In this document: in pieces, positions 56,701 to 64,000 of the stretch
How the letters are laid out: each line of letters begins with the position of its first letter
Numbering within the stretch: position 1 is the first letter of the stretch
Assembly (NCBI GenBank): GCA_949752745.1
Contig: OX457028.1
Location: forward strand, 21,498,352 to 21,562,351
Direction: 5' to 3'
DNA from: Protula sp. h YS-2021
Lineage: Eukaryota; Annelida; Polychaeta; Sabellida; Serpulidae
Length of the DNA: 64,000 nucleotides
Made by a program: the position numbers and the translations under genes
Notes under the pieces: generated by a model
Databases searched by the model: none
The model's input: the letters and a program-made list of their open reading frames with translations, nothing else
Told to the model about the DNA's origin: nothing

Positions 56701-59700
56701 ATTAAATACAAAAGTACTTGGACCATCTGTAAATAACCTGACCCGAAGGTTTGACCTTGTCAGGCTCACGGTAGAGAGCCTTGTTTCAGTCATGACCTGT
56801 AACATATAATGTGGTAAAGTACAAAAAATGTAAAAATGGGGGCAGAAAATATGGGAGCAATACATCAACTCGGACGCGGAAAATGAGTCGCTGGAAATAT
56901 ATTTTTATGTAAAAATTCGTGACTTTGATAACCATGTGAAGACTTGACGCGGGATCGCGGGTGTTCTGTGCCCAATTTTAATGCAGAATTTTAAAACCCA
57001 AGGCAAACGCTGCAGTATGCAATAAAAGGGAATAAAAAGTATTTTAAACAATGACAAGATAAATGATAGACAAATTGGCATGTTTTCAGGAAATGGAAGG
57101 TTTCAGTACCGGCCCAAAGCTGGACAAACTGGGCATGCGCGGTTCGAGCACCGGCGAGCTTATCTTCGAGGACTGCAAAGTGCCAGGTTTGCATCGAGAT
57201 TCAAATCAATTTTATTATTAAGGTGGCTTAGCAGTACAAATATATGTCTCTCGTATGGCAGTTGTTTAAAACTGGGCGAAGTAAGGTATTCTATAAAAAG
57301 TTGAATTTAAATTTGAGCTTATATTAACGGGAGTGTACTGTGATTTGTTAGTTACCCTGCCATTGTAGAGGTAGGCAATTTACTGGAGAGCAACACCATT
57401 TGACATTCGTTGTTTGTAAGTAATCAACAGAAGAAATAATGAAATAATAAAGTAACAAAAAGGTGCACACACTACAAAACATAAGTTATTTTAGTTGGTT
57501 ATTTGCAGCGCAGGACTAAAATAGTCGTATAAGTATTCTTAGATATATCGGGGAAAAAACTAAACTTGGGCAATTAGGGGAAAACATCTCACACAGTATC
57601 TTGATATTGTACGTCTGAGTACGCACCGGACTTTTTTTTATAACATTTCTTTGAACTAAAGATTCGCGGGCCGTAGCTTGTTTTTCATCATTGTCAACTT
57701 ACAAGTTTTATCAAAGTTTTGGTGTTGTTTACAGTGAGAAATTGTCGACAGTTATAGAAATGTGTATTGCTGATACAGAAGGGTACTTGATTAATTCTTA
57801 GTACCCATTTTATAGCGGTGAATCGACTGGGACATGAAAATAAGGGGATTTATGTGCTGTTCAGCGGCCTTGACATTGAGCGAGTTATTGTGGCTGCCAT
57901 GGCACTTGGGTGAGCTCTTCTGATTGGCTGGCACATTTCTGTCAAGTCCGGTGATTGGCTGGGTGAAATTGGCTCTAGGCAGCGTTTTGTCATGACTGAA
58001 ACACAATGGATGTTGATGATTCCGAACTAAAACGGAAGTGAATTTTTCTCGCTTCAACCGACATTTAAACAGCCTGACGTTTTATAAATTATTGTCTTGT
58101 TTACTTGAATTTACAATTCAAAATTTAGAGATGATTGATTGAATGAAACTAGTCAAATTATGAAACCCTTGAAAGTTACACATCCGCACGTGTTCTGCAA
58201 TAAAAAAGGAAGACAATTCATGCGCCAGTCTTAAGAACTGCTCACTCGAGTCGCGTAAATTGTTCCAAACATCTGAAGCAGATCTAATTAAACAAACAAA
58301 ATTGTGATTTTTCTTTTGTTCAAGAAACGAATGTGCTGGGAGGAGAAAATAAAGGAATTTATGTTTTATTTTCTGGACTGGACATTGAGAGGGCGCTAGG
58401 TGGCTCTGGCTGTATTGGGTGAGCGTTCTAATTGGTTGGCACTTCCTGCTATTTAACTTAGACTTGTTCAATCGTATCTTTAAATATGCCCTTCTAACCC
58501 AGAGAGATCTTTTAGCACAGATCAGTCAAGCAAGACCAAAAAATCACCTCGTTCCCAATTAATCTTGCTTTTTCCCTCCTAATCATAGCACTAATTTAAA
58601 AGATATGGTGTGTGGAAAATGATTTGGAATTCAGACCGGCACTATTTTCACATGTGATGCTCAACGATTCATTTAGTTCATTCTGTAGCGAAGGTGGTAT
58701 AGTGATTTATGCTTCTGGTATCTGGGTATCTTTAAGTCTGCACCCAAATGAAATCGCCAAACATGTTTTTGTTTCCGCATTATTTTGGTTCTGATTGCTT
58801 TAGCTTTCTACACAGTGATGCATTTTTCATGGTTGCATGTTTTATGATAACAACAAAGTGAGAGCTGCGGCATGTTAATACAAAATCGGATACGAGACTT
58901 TTGCTTAACTGTGTTTGGGAAAATACATTCCGCACGATAAAAAGTGGGTGCGAGACTGAAGCACAGCTCACAGTGATTGGTCGTTTTCTGGAATTTTCTG
59001 GGGGTCGTTTATAACACAAGGAGGGATATCAGCATGACGCCGTTTGAAAGGCTGAACAAGGATAAATGCTTTTGAAAACATTTTCAATTGCTGTGATTAT
59101 GCATATTTTTTTGTATTAGGTATCATTTGCTGAATTGGAGTAGAAACAAAATAATTTGCAAAATGGAATATGCGATATACAAAGAAAATATGTTTGCCTT
59201 TATATCTGGGGGGAGGCTGTGGTTTAATAGGAAATCGCCGAAAATTCAGGTGATAATTGTCTAGGCTGTGTATCTCTTAACATTTTTTCCCTTCTACCTT
59301 CATGCTATTGTGTTTATGTTGTTTTAAGTACGTGTGTACCATTCGTATGTGCCGGCCAATCAGAATGAGTTGCACATCTGGAAATATAATAACTGATTTA
59401 ATTACTCCACCCCTTCTCATTGTAAACAATCCAATCTGAAATTCCGTCTAGGGATTGGTTTTGATCAAAGCTTCATATTCCTTCCCCCCTCCCCTGCTCC
59501 CCTTTCCGCCCCCGCTCCTGCCTCCTACCCGCAGGTTAGTGGAGATCTCTTGAAATGGCATGTCTGTTGCAGCTGAAAATGTACTGGGCAAAGAAAACAA
59601 AGGCATTTACGTCTGCTTCAGTGGCCTTGACATTGAGCGATTAGTCTTGGCTAGTGGACCAGTGGGGTAAGCTAGTTCTTAAAAAACCATTAGGGATGGG

Positions 59701-62700
59701 GTGTACTGGTTAAGCGGGATAAGCCAAGATTAAGGGGTGAAGGCTGAAAATATGAGAAGTTGGCTGTTGGAGGTGCTAGGGAGGGGAATTACTTGGTAGG
59801 ATCCTGGAAGCAGTCTTATTCATCTTCTGAAGATAAACATGGCAAAAAAAAAAACGAAGCGAAGCAAGGACCGTGAAATTGGCGAACATTAGTCATCCGT
59901 CCAGGCCCGTAAAGGCATAGAATTCGACCTCCATCCCCCCTCCCCTCCCATCCCCTCCCCCCCTTCGTGATTATGTACTTCATAGTGGGTTCCTGTGCAT
60001 GGTCCATTTAAATTAATTTAATGCTGGCGTAAATAGGGTTATATTGTCCGAAAAGTAATAATGAAGATGGCTTATGATTTAAAATCCGATGAAGATAGCC
60101 CATGATTTAAAATCCGATTTTCTGATGCCACATAACTTCCGGTAAATCAGTGCCACCCACCCTCCTACGCCCCCCCACCCCGAGAAAAGTATGGTCACAT
60201 CTCATTTGAAGTTTGATTGTTGGCTTGACATAAAATAAATAAATTGTTCATCATACATCTTTTTCACTTGAAAAAAATATTATACTCTAAATTTACATCA
60301 ACAGCTAAACTGCAGTTAGTGAAGGGAAAAAAAGATAAATAAAACAAGAAAAAAAAACCAAAAAAAAAAAAAAAAAAAAAACTAAATAAAAAGAAAGAAA
60401 AAAGCTTGCAGTATCTGGTACAGAAGAGTAAGTGATAAAGTGTGTGGGAGAAGACTGCCAAGCTTTGTGGTCATACTTTGTTTCGTCCGATCAGCATTAT
60501 GCAGGCTGCCTGCGATGTGGCCTTCGACTACGCCCACCAGAGGGAGCAATTTGGTCAAAAAATCGGGACTTTCCAGGTTAGTCTTTTGGTGTATTTTTTT
60601 CTCACGCGACTTCAGGCCAGGTGGCCAGTAGAGTGGAGGAAATATGGCCCGCGTAGGGGGAAAATGTCCATTATTTCATTTTCGCTCTCTCACCCAAATT
60701 TGCTCGAAATGTTACATTCAGGGGCAAAATAAGTTTTGTTCATTTTTGATTCTGACCAATTTTGCGAATTAGCAAGCTTCGTAATTCACTGTTTTAACAC
60801 TTTGGCCTCGAGTCGAATTCTGTCGTTGTTTTTGTCGCATTTTATCGCAGTGTGAATTCTTGGCATTTCTGATTGATTTGATAACTGTTGATTTAGTTGA
60901 GAGTTGATTGGTCGCATTTAACGTCAATGGCATTAAATCCATTGAGTTATTGCCTCAGTTGAATTTATGTGGAAGTCGGATTGTATGTAAGTAGGGAAAA
61001 GGTGGGCAATCGACACCAACGAAACGGAACTTTTGTAGCTTCTATATCTTGTTGGATTCAAATAAAATGTGAGTGATAATATCAGACTGTTATCTCCAGT
61101 CTATCAAAGAACCTTATCTGTTTATACACTGCTAAAATAAGCACTATAAGTAAGGGAATGTTCATTTAATACAGTTTAAAAAAAAAGAGAAAAACCGATA
61201 TACTTAATAATGATTTATGTCTGTAGCTGTCTGTGGGGGTCTGTTTGTTGTTCTGCTGTTTCGTGCGGCGTGGCTTTTACTCTTTAAAAAGTTTGCTTGA
61301 AATATTATTAGAGTGAAAAAAAAACGCTCTATATTGCAGCTGCTGCAAGGGAAGATGGCGGATATGTACACCACGCTGAATGCGAGTAGATCGTACTTGT
61401 ACAACGTGGCCAGGTCCCTGGACAGAGGCAATATAATTCCAAAGGTACAGCCGCACATAAAAAAAGCGAAAACAAGTGATATTTATCAATAATTTTATTT
61501 AAGAAATTATACTGGTAAAGTAAACACTATTTATTAATAAAAATCATTCTGGCGAATAAATAAGTAAGTGAGTGAAAAAAAATGGATTCTAAGAAATTGT
61601 TTGGCTTGGACAGCTAAGATAATGTTAAGATAAGGTAATGTTAATGTTAAGATAATGTTAATGTTAAGATAATGTTAACTCTGATGGAGGCTGTAATTGA
61701 CAGGACTGCGCTGGAGTCATTTTGTACACTGCAGAGGCCGCCACCAAAGTAGCCCTGGACGCCATTCAGATTTTAGGTACATTTTATTGTCATTTCTAGG
61801 TGTATGAGATCGTGGACTGTTTGCCACTGGTTTTTTTCCCGTAGAGGGGAAACATTTTATTTCTGTACTTTCTGTGTTGCTGGGAGTATATGTGTGTGCA
61901 GTAGGGCTGCAACGAGTAGTAACTTTATTACTCGAGTACACAGCAAGCATTACTCTTCTCGGAAGCGAGTACAGTAAAAGTACTTTAGATTTGTATTATA
62001 CCACTCTGAAAAAAAAGAGGCTTTGGAAACCGTTACGCAATTCGACTGAAAAAAAATGTACCGTCAATAAAAAAAATGTTCGATTTAGACGAAATAACGG
62101 ACGTATCGAGACAACACAAGTTCAGATTATTCGGATACGGGCGATAAGCGGGGTACGACTTAGACCGGCCGAAATTTTTCGGAGCTGTTTCATGTGCAGT
62201 GACTTTTGCTCCTCTTAGCGGAGGGCAGGGTGGGGATTTCGCTATATGAGTGAAGATTGGATGTTGGTATTTAAACCTGGCAACTACAATGGTCATCACC
62301 GTGATTTTGATGGGGCAGCTTATATTTCCAGCAATTACCTTGAAACATTACTGATTCATTATTAACATAGTCTGAGAATGTTTTAATTACTGTTTTCTAA
62401 TTACTCTTGTGCTGTGCGGAAACTGATATAAACCACATTATCCAAACATCTGGTTTCTCCTGTTGCGTGTGACAGTAGATTCCTTTAAGCAAATTTTAAA
62501 TTTTACGCAACTTCTCCAGATACTGCAGATGATATTTGATATCATTTAGAGTCGTTGTATTCACATTAGTGGAACGGTCGCGTAAACATTTTAGCAGCAG
62601 AATCAGTACTTAAGCTCACGTGACAGGTCTAAAAAATACCTTAAGAACACAGACTTTGTAACACACCACGGTGTGAAAGGCAAGTGAAAAGTATTTGGTA

Positions 62701-63625
62701 ATAATATGTATATGCAAAAAGAATAAAGGATTATTTAAGCTGCTTAAGAAGAAACTGGGGAATAAAGAAAAGCAAGAGTAAGGGAAAGGAAAAAGAGAGA
62801 TAATTCGATTAGTCGCCTTTTATGACATGCACGAATCATACGGCAGTAGGCTTATTCTACATCCCCGACCCGCAGGAGCATTAGGGATACATGCATGGTC
62901 GATACATGCGTGTAAACTGGTTCCCAAAGTAAAATAGTACATTGTACTGTATATATTCCGATATATTTATATAAGGTAAAAAAAGTCTTATAATTCTGAA
63001 ATAGTACAGAATTGTCAGCATGAAACTTCGTAAACCGCAGGCTGAGCAAGCGGTTGTAAGGGGTGGGGGAGTGGGAGGGGGGGAGGAGGTGGGGTGTCGG
63101 GGGGAGATGGAAAATATTTGTTTTTGTTTACAAAAACAAACCAGAAATGGCTGGCTAATGGAAGTGTTTGACGTGGTGGTGTGCACTGGTGGCAGAATTT
63201 TCTTTTCTTTTCTTTTTTTTTTTTATGGCTACTTTTTATGTGCTTCGGTGCGATTTAAATGTGGTTCACTATTATTAGATTTTAGCAATTTGATTACAAA
63301 TACTCAAGTAAGCTCCAGAAATGGTTTGAAGCTTGAAAAAGTGCAGGTTGGTAAATTAGTTTTCGCCGAGAAATCGAGTAACAACATTTATAGGCGATTA
63401 TATTTTTGAACATAAATTTATGGTTTCCCGTTCTATAGTACCGTTAAGACTTCAGTGATTTGTTTGATTTGTTTTTGTTTGTCACCAGGTGGAAACGGGT
63501 ACATCAACGACTACCCAACGGGTCGTTTATTACGTGATGCCAAGCTGTACGAGATAGGGGCGGGCACAAGTGAAGTGAGGCGGCTCGTGATTGGACGAGG
63601 ACTGAACGCGGAATACATGAAATGA
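47773..63625 (+). CDS. IVD: isovaleryl-CoA dehydrogenase, mitochondrial (12-exon gene, complete)
   Basis: Mitochondrial FAD enzyme of leucine breakdown: oxidises isovaleryl-CoA to 3-methylcrotonyl-CoA and passes electrons to ETF. Exons: 47773-47904, 53762-53851, 54142-54193, 55432-55601, 55929-56022, 56288-56424, 57090-57186, one of three exon-8 versions (57816-57909, 58325-58418 or 59573-59666), 60495-60576, 61340-61444, 61704-61776 and 63489-63625. Joined with one exon 8 they give 420 aa, the family length. The N-terminus is Arg-rich without acidic residues up to position 31 (matrix signal). [10 protein letters not shown] matches acyl-CoA dehydrogenase signature 1, and [20 protein letters not shown] matches signature 2. 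SGLDIER in exon 8 carries the glutamate (E279) that aligns with the IVD-specific catalytic base. It ends [20 protein letters not shown]. All introns are GT-AG except intron 2, which is AAG|GCAAGT (GC-AG). ATG 47773 is preferred over the upstream in-frame TTG. Confidence 0.96.
48099..50330. mobile_element. MITE of the GCCAAATCACAC family, copy 3, split by hAT copy 2
   Basis: The left part, 48099-48233, starts GCCAAATCACACTTTGGG. The right part, 50111-50330, ends CCAAAAGTGTGATTTGGC. The interior is interrupted by the hAT element and its CTTTTAAC duplication. The nesting shows that the MITE is older than the hAT copy. It lies in IVD intron 1. Confidence 0.7.
48234..50110. mobile_element. non-autonomous hAT-type transposon, copy 2 (opposite orientation to copy 1)
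   Basis: The ends CAGGGCTCGAA and TTCGAGCCCTG are flanked by a perfect 8-bp duplication, CTTTTAAC (48226-48233 and 50111-50118). The interior is the reverse complement of copy 1, with the same ~170-bp internal units and no transposase. It lies in intron 1 of IVD, inside an older MITE. Confidence 0.85.
50861..51150. mobile_element. degraded MITE of the same family, copy 4
   Basis: Starts near TGAATAAAATGCGCAAGAAT and ends GGCCCAAAGTGTGATTTGAT. It has the same internal order as copies 1 and 3, but the left terminal motif is lost. Confidence 0.5.
51165..51735. repeat. degenerate ~140-160 bp tandem repeat with GGTCACGTGACC
   Basis: Three to four units share ACATAAGGGGTAACTT, CTGAACTTTGACCT.CATTTT and AGGTCAAAGGTCACGTGACC (centred near 51246 and 51546), then GGAAACTGTTAGAGATA. 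Located in IVD intron 1. Confidence 0.65.
52471..52942. repeat. ~242-bp direct tandem duplication
   Basis: Two near-identical copies run from TGTCATATTTTACAAATCGG to TTTCGGTCCGAATTCCCAGT, differing mainly in the length of a T-run. Located in IVD intron 1. Confidence 0.85.
53225..53551. repeat. solo copy of the repeat unit found inside the hAT elements
   Basis: The stretch from TTGTTAACACGATAACTTG to GCTATGCACACTGCTCTAG matches the interior of hAT copy 1 around 42198-42425, without hAT ends. It is preceded by a TCGGTCTGTCGGTCGGTCTG stretch. The hAT elements may have captured this repeat. Confidence 0.6.
54540..55130. repeat. ~27-33 bp minisatellite in IVD intron 3
   Basis: About 19 units of CATTCACAAAAGTCATCACC followed by ATCAGTGGC(TGC)CG, with variable 27-, 30- and 33-nt lengths. 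All three plus-strand frames are open through the array (up to 211 codons) because the unit lengths are near multiples of three and contain no TAA/TAG/TGA. It lies between constitutive exons 3 and 4. Confidence 0.85.
55657..55790. repeat. 21-bp tandem repeat in IVD intron 4
   Basis: Six to seven copies of ATGTAGACACAGGACATAAAA without spacers. Confidence 0.9.
57816..57909 (+). CDS. IVD: IVD alternative exon 8, version a
   Basis: 94 nt, entry phase 1 and exit phase 0+2, exactly like versions b and c. With the borrowed first base it reads [23 protein letters not shown], then VIVAAMALG. The acceptor is CCATTTTATAG and the donor GTGAGC. It retains the catalytic glutamate in LDIER. The stretch after ER, which lines the acyl pocket in this family, differs from b and c. 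Confidence 0.82.
57918..57934 (+). promoter_or_regulatory. intronic 17-nt element after exon 8a (candidate pairing site)
   Basis: TTCTGATTGGCTGGCAC, 8 nt after the exon 8a end. It can pair over all 17 positions (one G-U) with the element at 59349-59365. Confidence 0.45.
58325..58418 (+). CDS. IVD: IVD alternative exon 8, version b
   Basis: 94 nt in the same phases. It reads [23 protein letters not shown], then ALGGSGCIG. The acceptor is TTCTTTTGTTCAAG and the donor GTGAGC. The open frame and conserved LDIER suggest it is usable. The glycine-rich segment after ER is unusual for the helix that carries the catalytic base, so it could also be a decaying copy. Confidence 0.75.
58426..58442 (+). 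promoter_or_regulatory. intronic 17-nt element after exon 8b (candidate pairing site)
   Basis: TTCTAATTGGTTGGCAC, 7 nt after the exon 8b end and homologous to the element after 8a. It pairs with 59349-59365 at 16 of 17 positions (two G-U, one A-C mismatch). Confidence 0.4.
59349..59365 (+). promoter_or_regulatory. complementary intronic element upstream of exon 8c
   Basis: GTGCCGGCCAATCAGAA, about 207 nt before exon 8c; reverse-complementary to the elements following 8a and 8b. It also fits a CCAAT-box consensus, so the match could have another cause. Confidence 0.4.
59573..59666 (+). CDS. IVD: IVD alternative exon 8, version c (closest to canonical)
   Basis: 94 nt in the same phases. It reads [23 protein letters not shown], then LVLASGPVG, closest to the vertebrate IVD sequence (LERLVLAGGPLG). 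The acceptor is TGTCTGTTGCAG and the donor GTAAGC. Probably the ancestral, default version. Confidence 0.9.
61621..61678. repeat. short (GATAATGTTAATGTTAA)n repeat in IVD intron 10
   Basis: Three to four imperfect ~18-bp units, immediately before the exon 11 acceptor region. Confidence 0.8.
62802..62880. mobile_element. SINE-like core segment
   Basis: AATTCGATTAGTCGCCTTTT, then ATGACATGCA, GGCTTATTCTACATCCCCGA and CCCGCAGGAGC. It resembles the GTCGCCTYTTACGACA..TATTCTAACCCGG core that I recall from widespread molluscan/metazoan SINEs. No tRNA-like head was found. Located in IVD intron 11. Confidence 0.35.
63059..63107 (+). repeat. G-rich run, potential quadruplex
   Basis: GGGGTGGGGGAGTGGGAGGG-type sequence with at least six G-tracts of three or more within 50 nt on the transcribed-sense strand of IVD intron 11. 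Confidence 0.7.
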
Positions 63626-63840
63626 TGAATATGCAAATTTCTTGCAGTGGACTCCTTTTGTGTATTTATTGTATGTGAGAAATGAATGTAGTGAGAAGAT
63701 GTTTATTTGTTCTTTTCCGAACAGGATGAAAACACTGAATTATAATTAAATTACGTGCTTTCTAGCGGTTGCTATATTTATAGTTAGCGTTTCATGGAAA
63801 CCTGTGACCGTGTTTAATCGAAATTAGAGCAAAGTATGCT

Positions 63841-63850
63841 AATAAATAAA
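63841..63850 (+). terminator. polyadenylation signal of IVD
   Basis: AATAAATAAA about 216 nt after the stop codon. Confidence 0.55.
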
Positions 63851-64000
63851 CATTCGAAGTTATGCTCAGTTTCGTTTCAGCAACGCCCATAAAACGAAAG
63901 CTGTATTTGATCTCGACTTCGGAATGAGCTGTGTTTCTGCACAACAAGTGTAATAAGGAAGGCATCAAGGCGGTGCACTGCAAGCATTAATTTATGCAGT

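Overview
The window is metazoan nuclear DNA. Coding sequence is split into short exons with consensus GT-AG (one GC-AG) junctions, every gene matches an animal family, and long AT-rich, homopolymer-rich non-coding stretches separate them. A telomere-type TTAGGG run, hAT and MITE insertions, a probable molluscan-type SINE core and the tubulin tail suggest a marine invertebrate, possibly a mollusc. That placement is inference.

Layout. (1) 1-9.6 kb: two tandem beta-tubulin genes on +. The first lacks its 5' exons because the window starts inside it; the second is complete, with five exons, 445 aa and a TATA box. (2) 9.6-13.1 kb: non-coding, with two families of degenerate ~150-190 bp tandem repeats. 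(3) 13.2-15.7 kb: the last six exons of an ABCC/MRP1-like transporter (nucleotide-binding domain 2). No upstream exons lie between it and the tubulins, so either the tubulin pair sits inside an ABCC intron or the ABCC piece is truncated. (4) 19.15-39.56 kb: a 20.4-kb palindromic mobile element with two ~10-kb arms, a 559-bp spacer, a perfect 6-bp target-site duplication (ATGGGA) and AGT...ACT ends. Each arm carries a three-exon gene with two PC4-like ssDNA-binding domains, a NADAR (YbiA-like) gene and a 94-aa unknown gene, behind a ~6-kb strand-biased A-rich tract. (5) 40.4-40.6 kb, minus strand: the last exon of GTF2H5 (TFIIH subunit TTDA). (6) 40.9-53.6 kb: nested repeats, including two hAT-type elements with perfect 8-bp target-site duplications and several members of a palindromic MITE family. 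(7) 47.8-63.6 kb: a complete isovaleryl-CoA dehydrogenase (IVD) gene of 12 exons and 420 aa.

The two strongest observations are these. First, the giant palindromic element has the size, target-site duplication and ends expected of a Polinton/Maverick, but it is made of one end duplicated in inverted orientation, like a defective genome of a protein-primed virus. Second, IVD exon 8, which carries the catalytic glutamate, is present as three tandem in-phase 94-nt versions. A 17-nt intronic element after the first two versions is complementary to an element before the third, an arrangement typical of mutually exclusive splicing. Neither has been tested here; all protein identities come from recognising motifs by eye.
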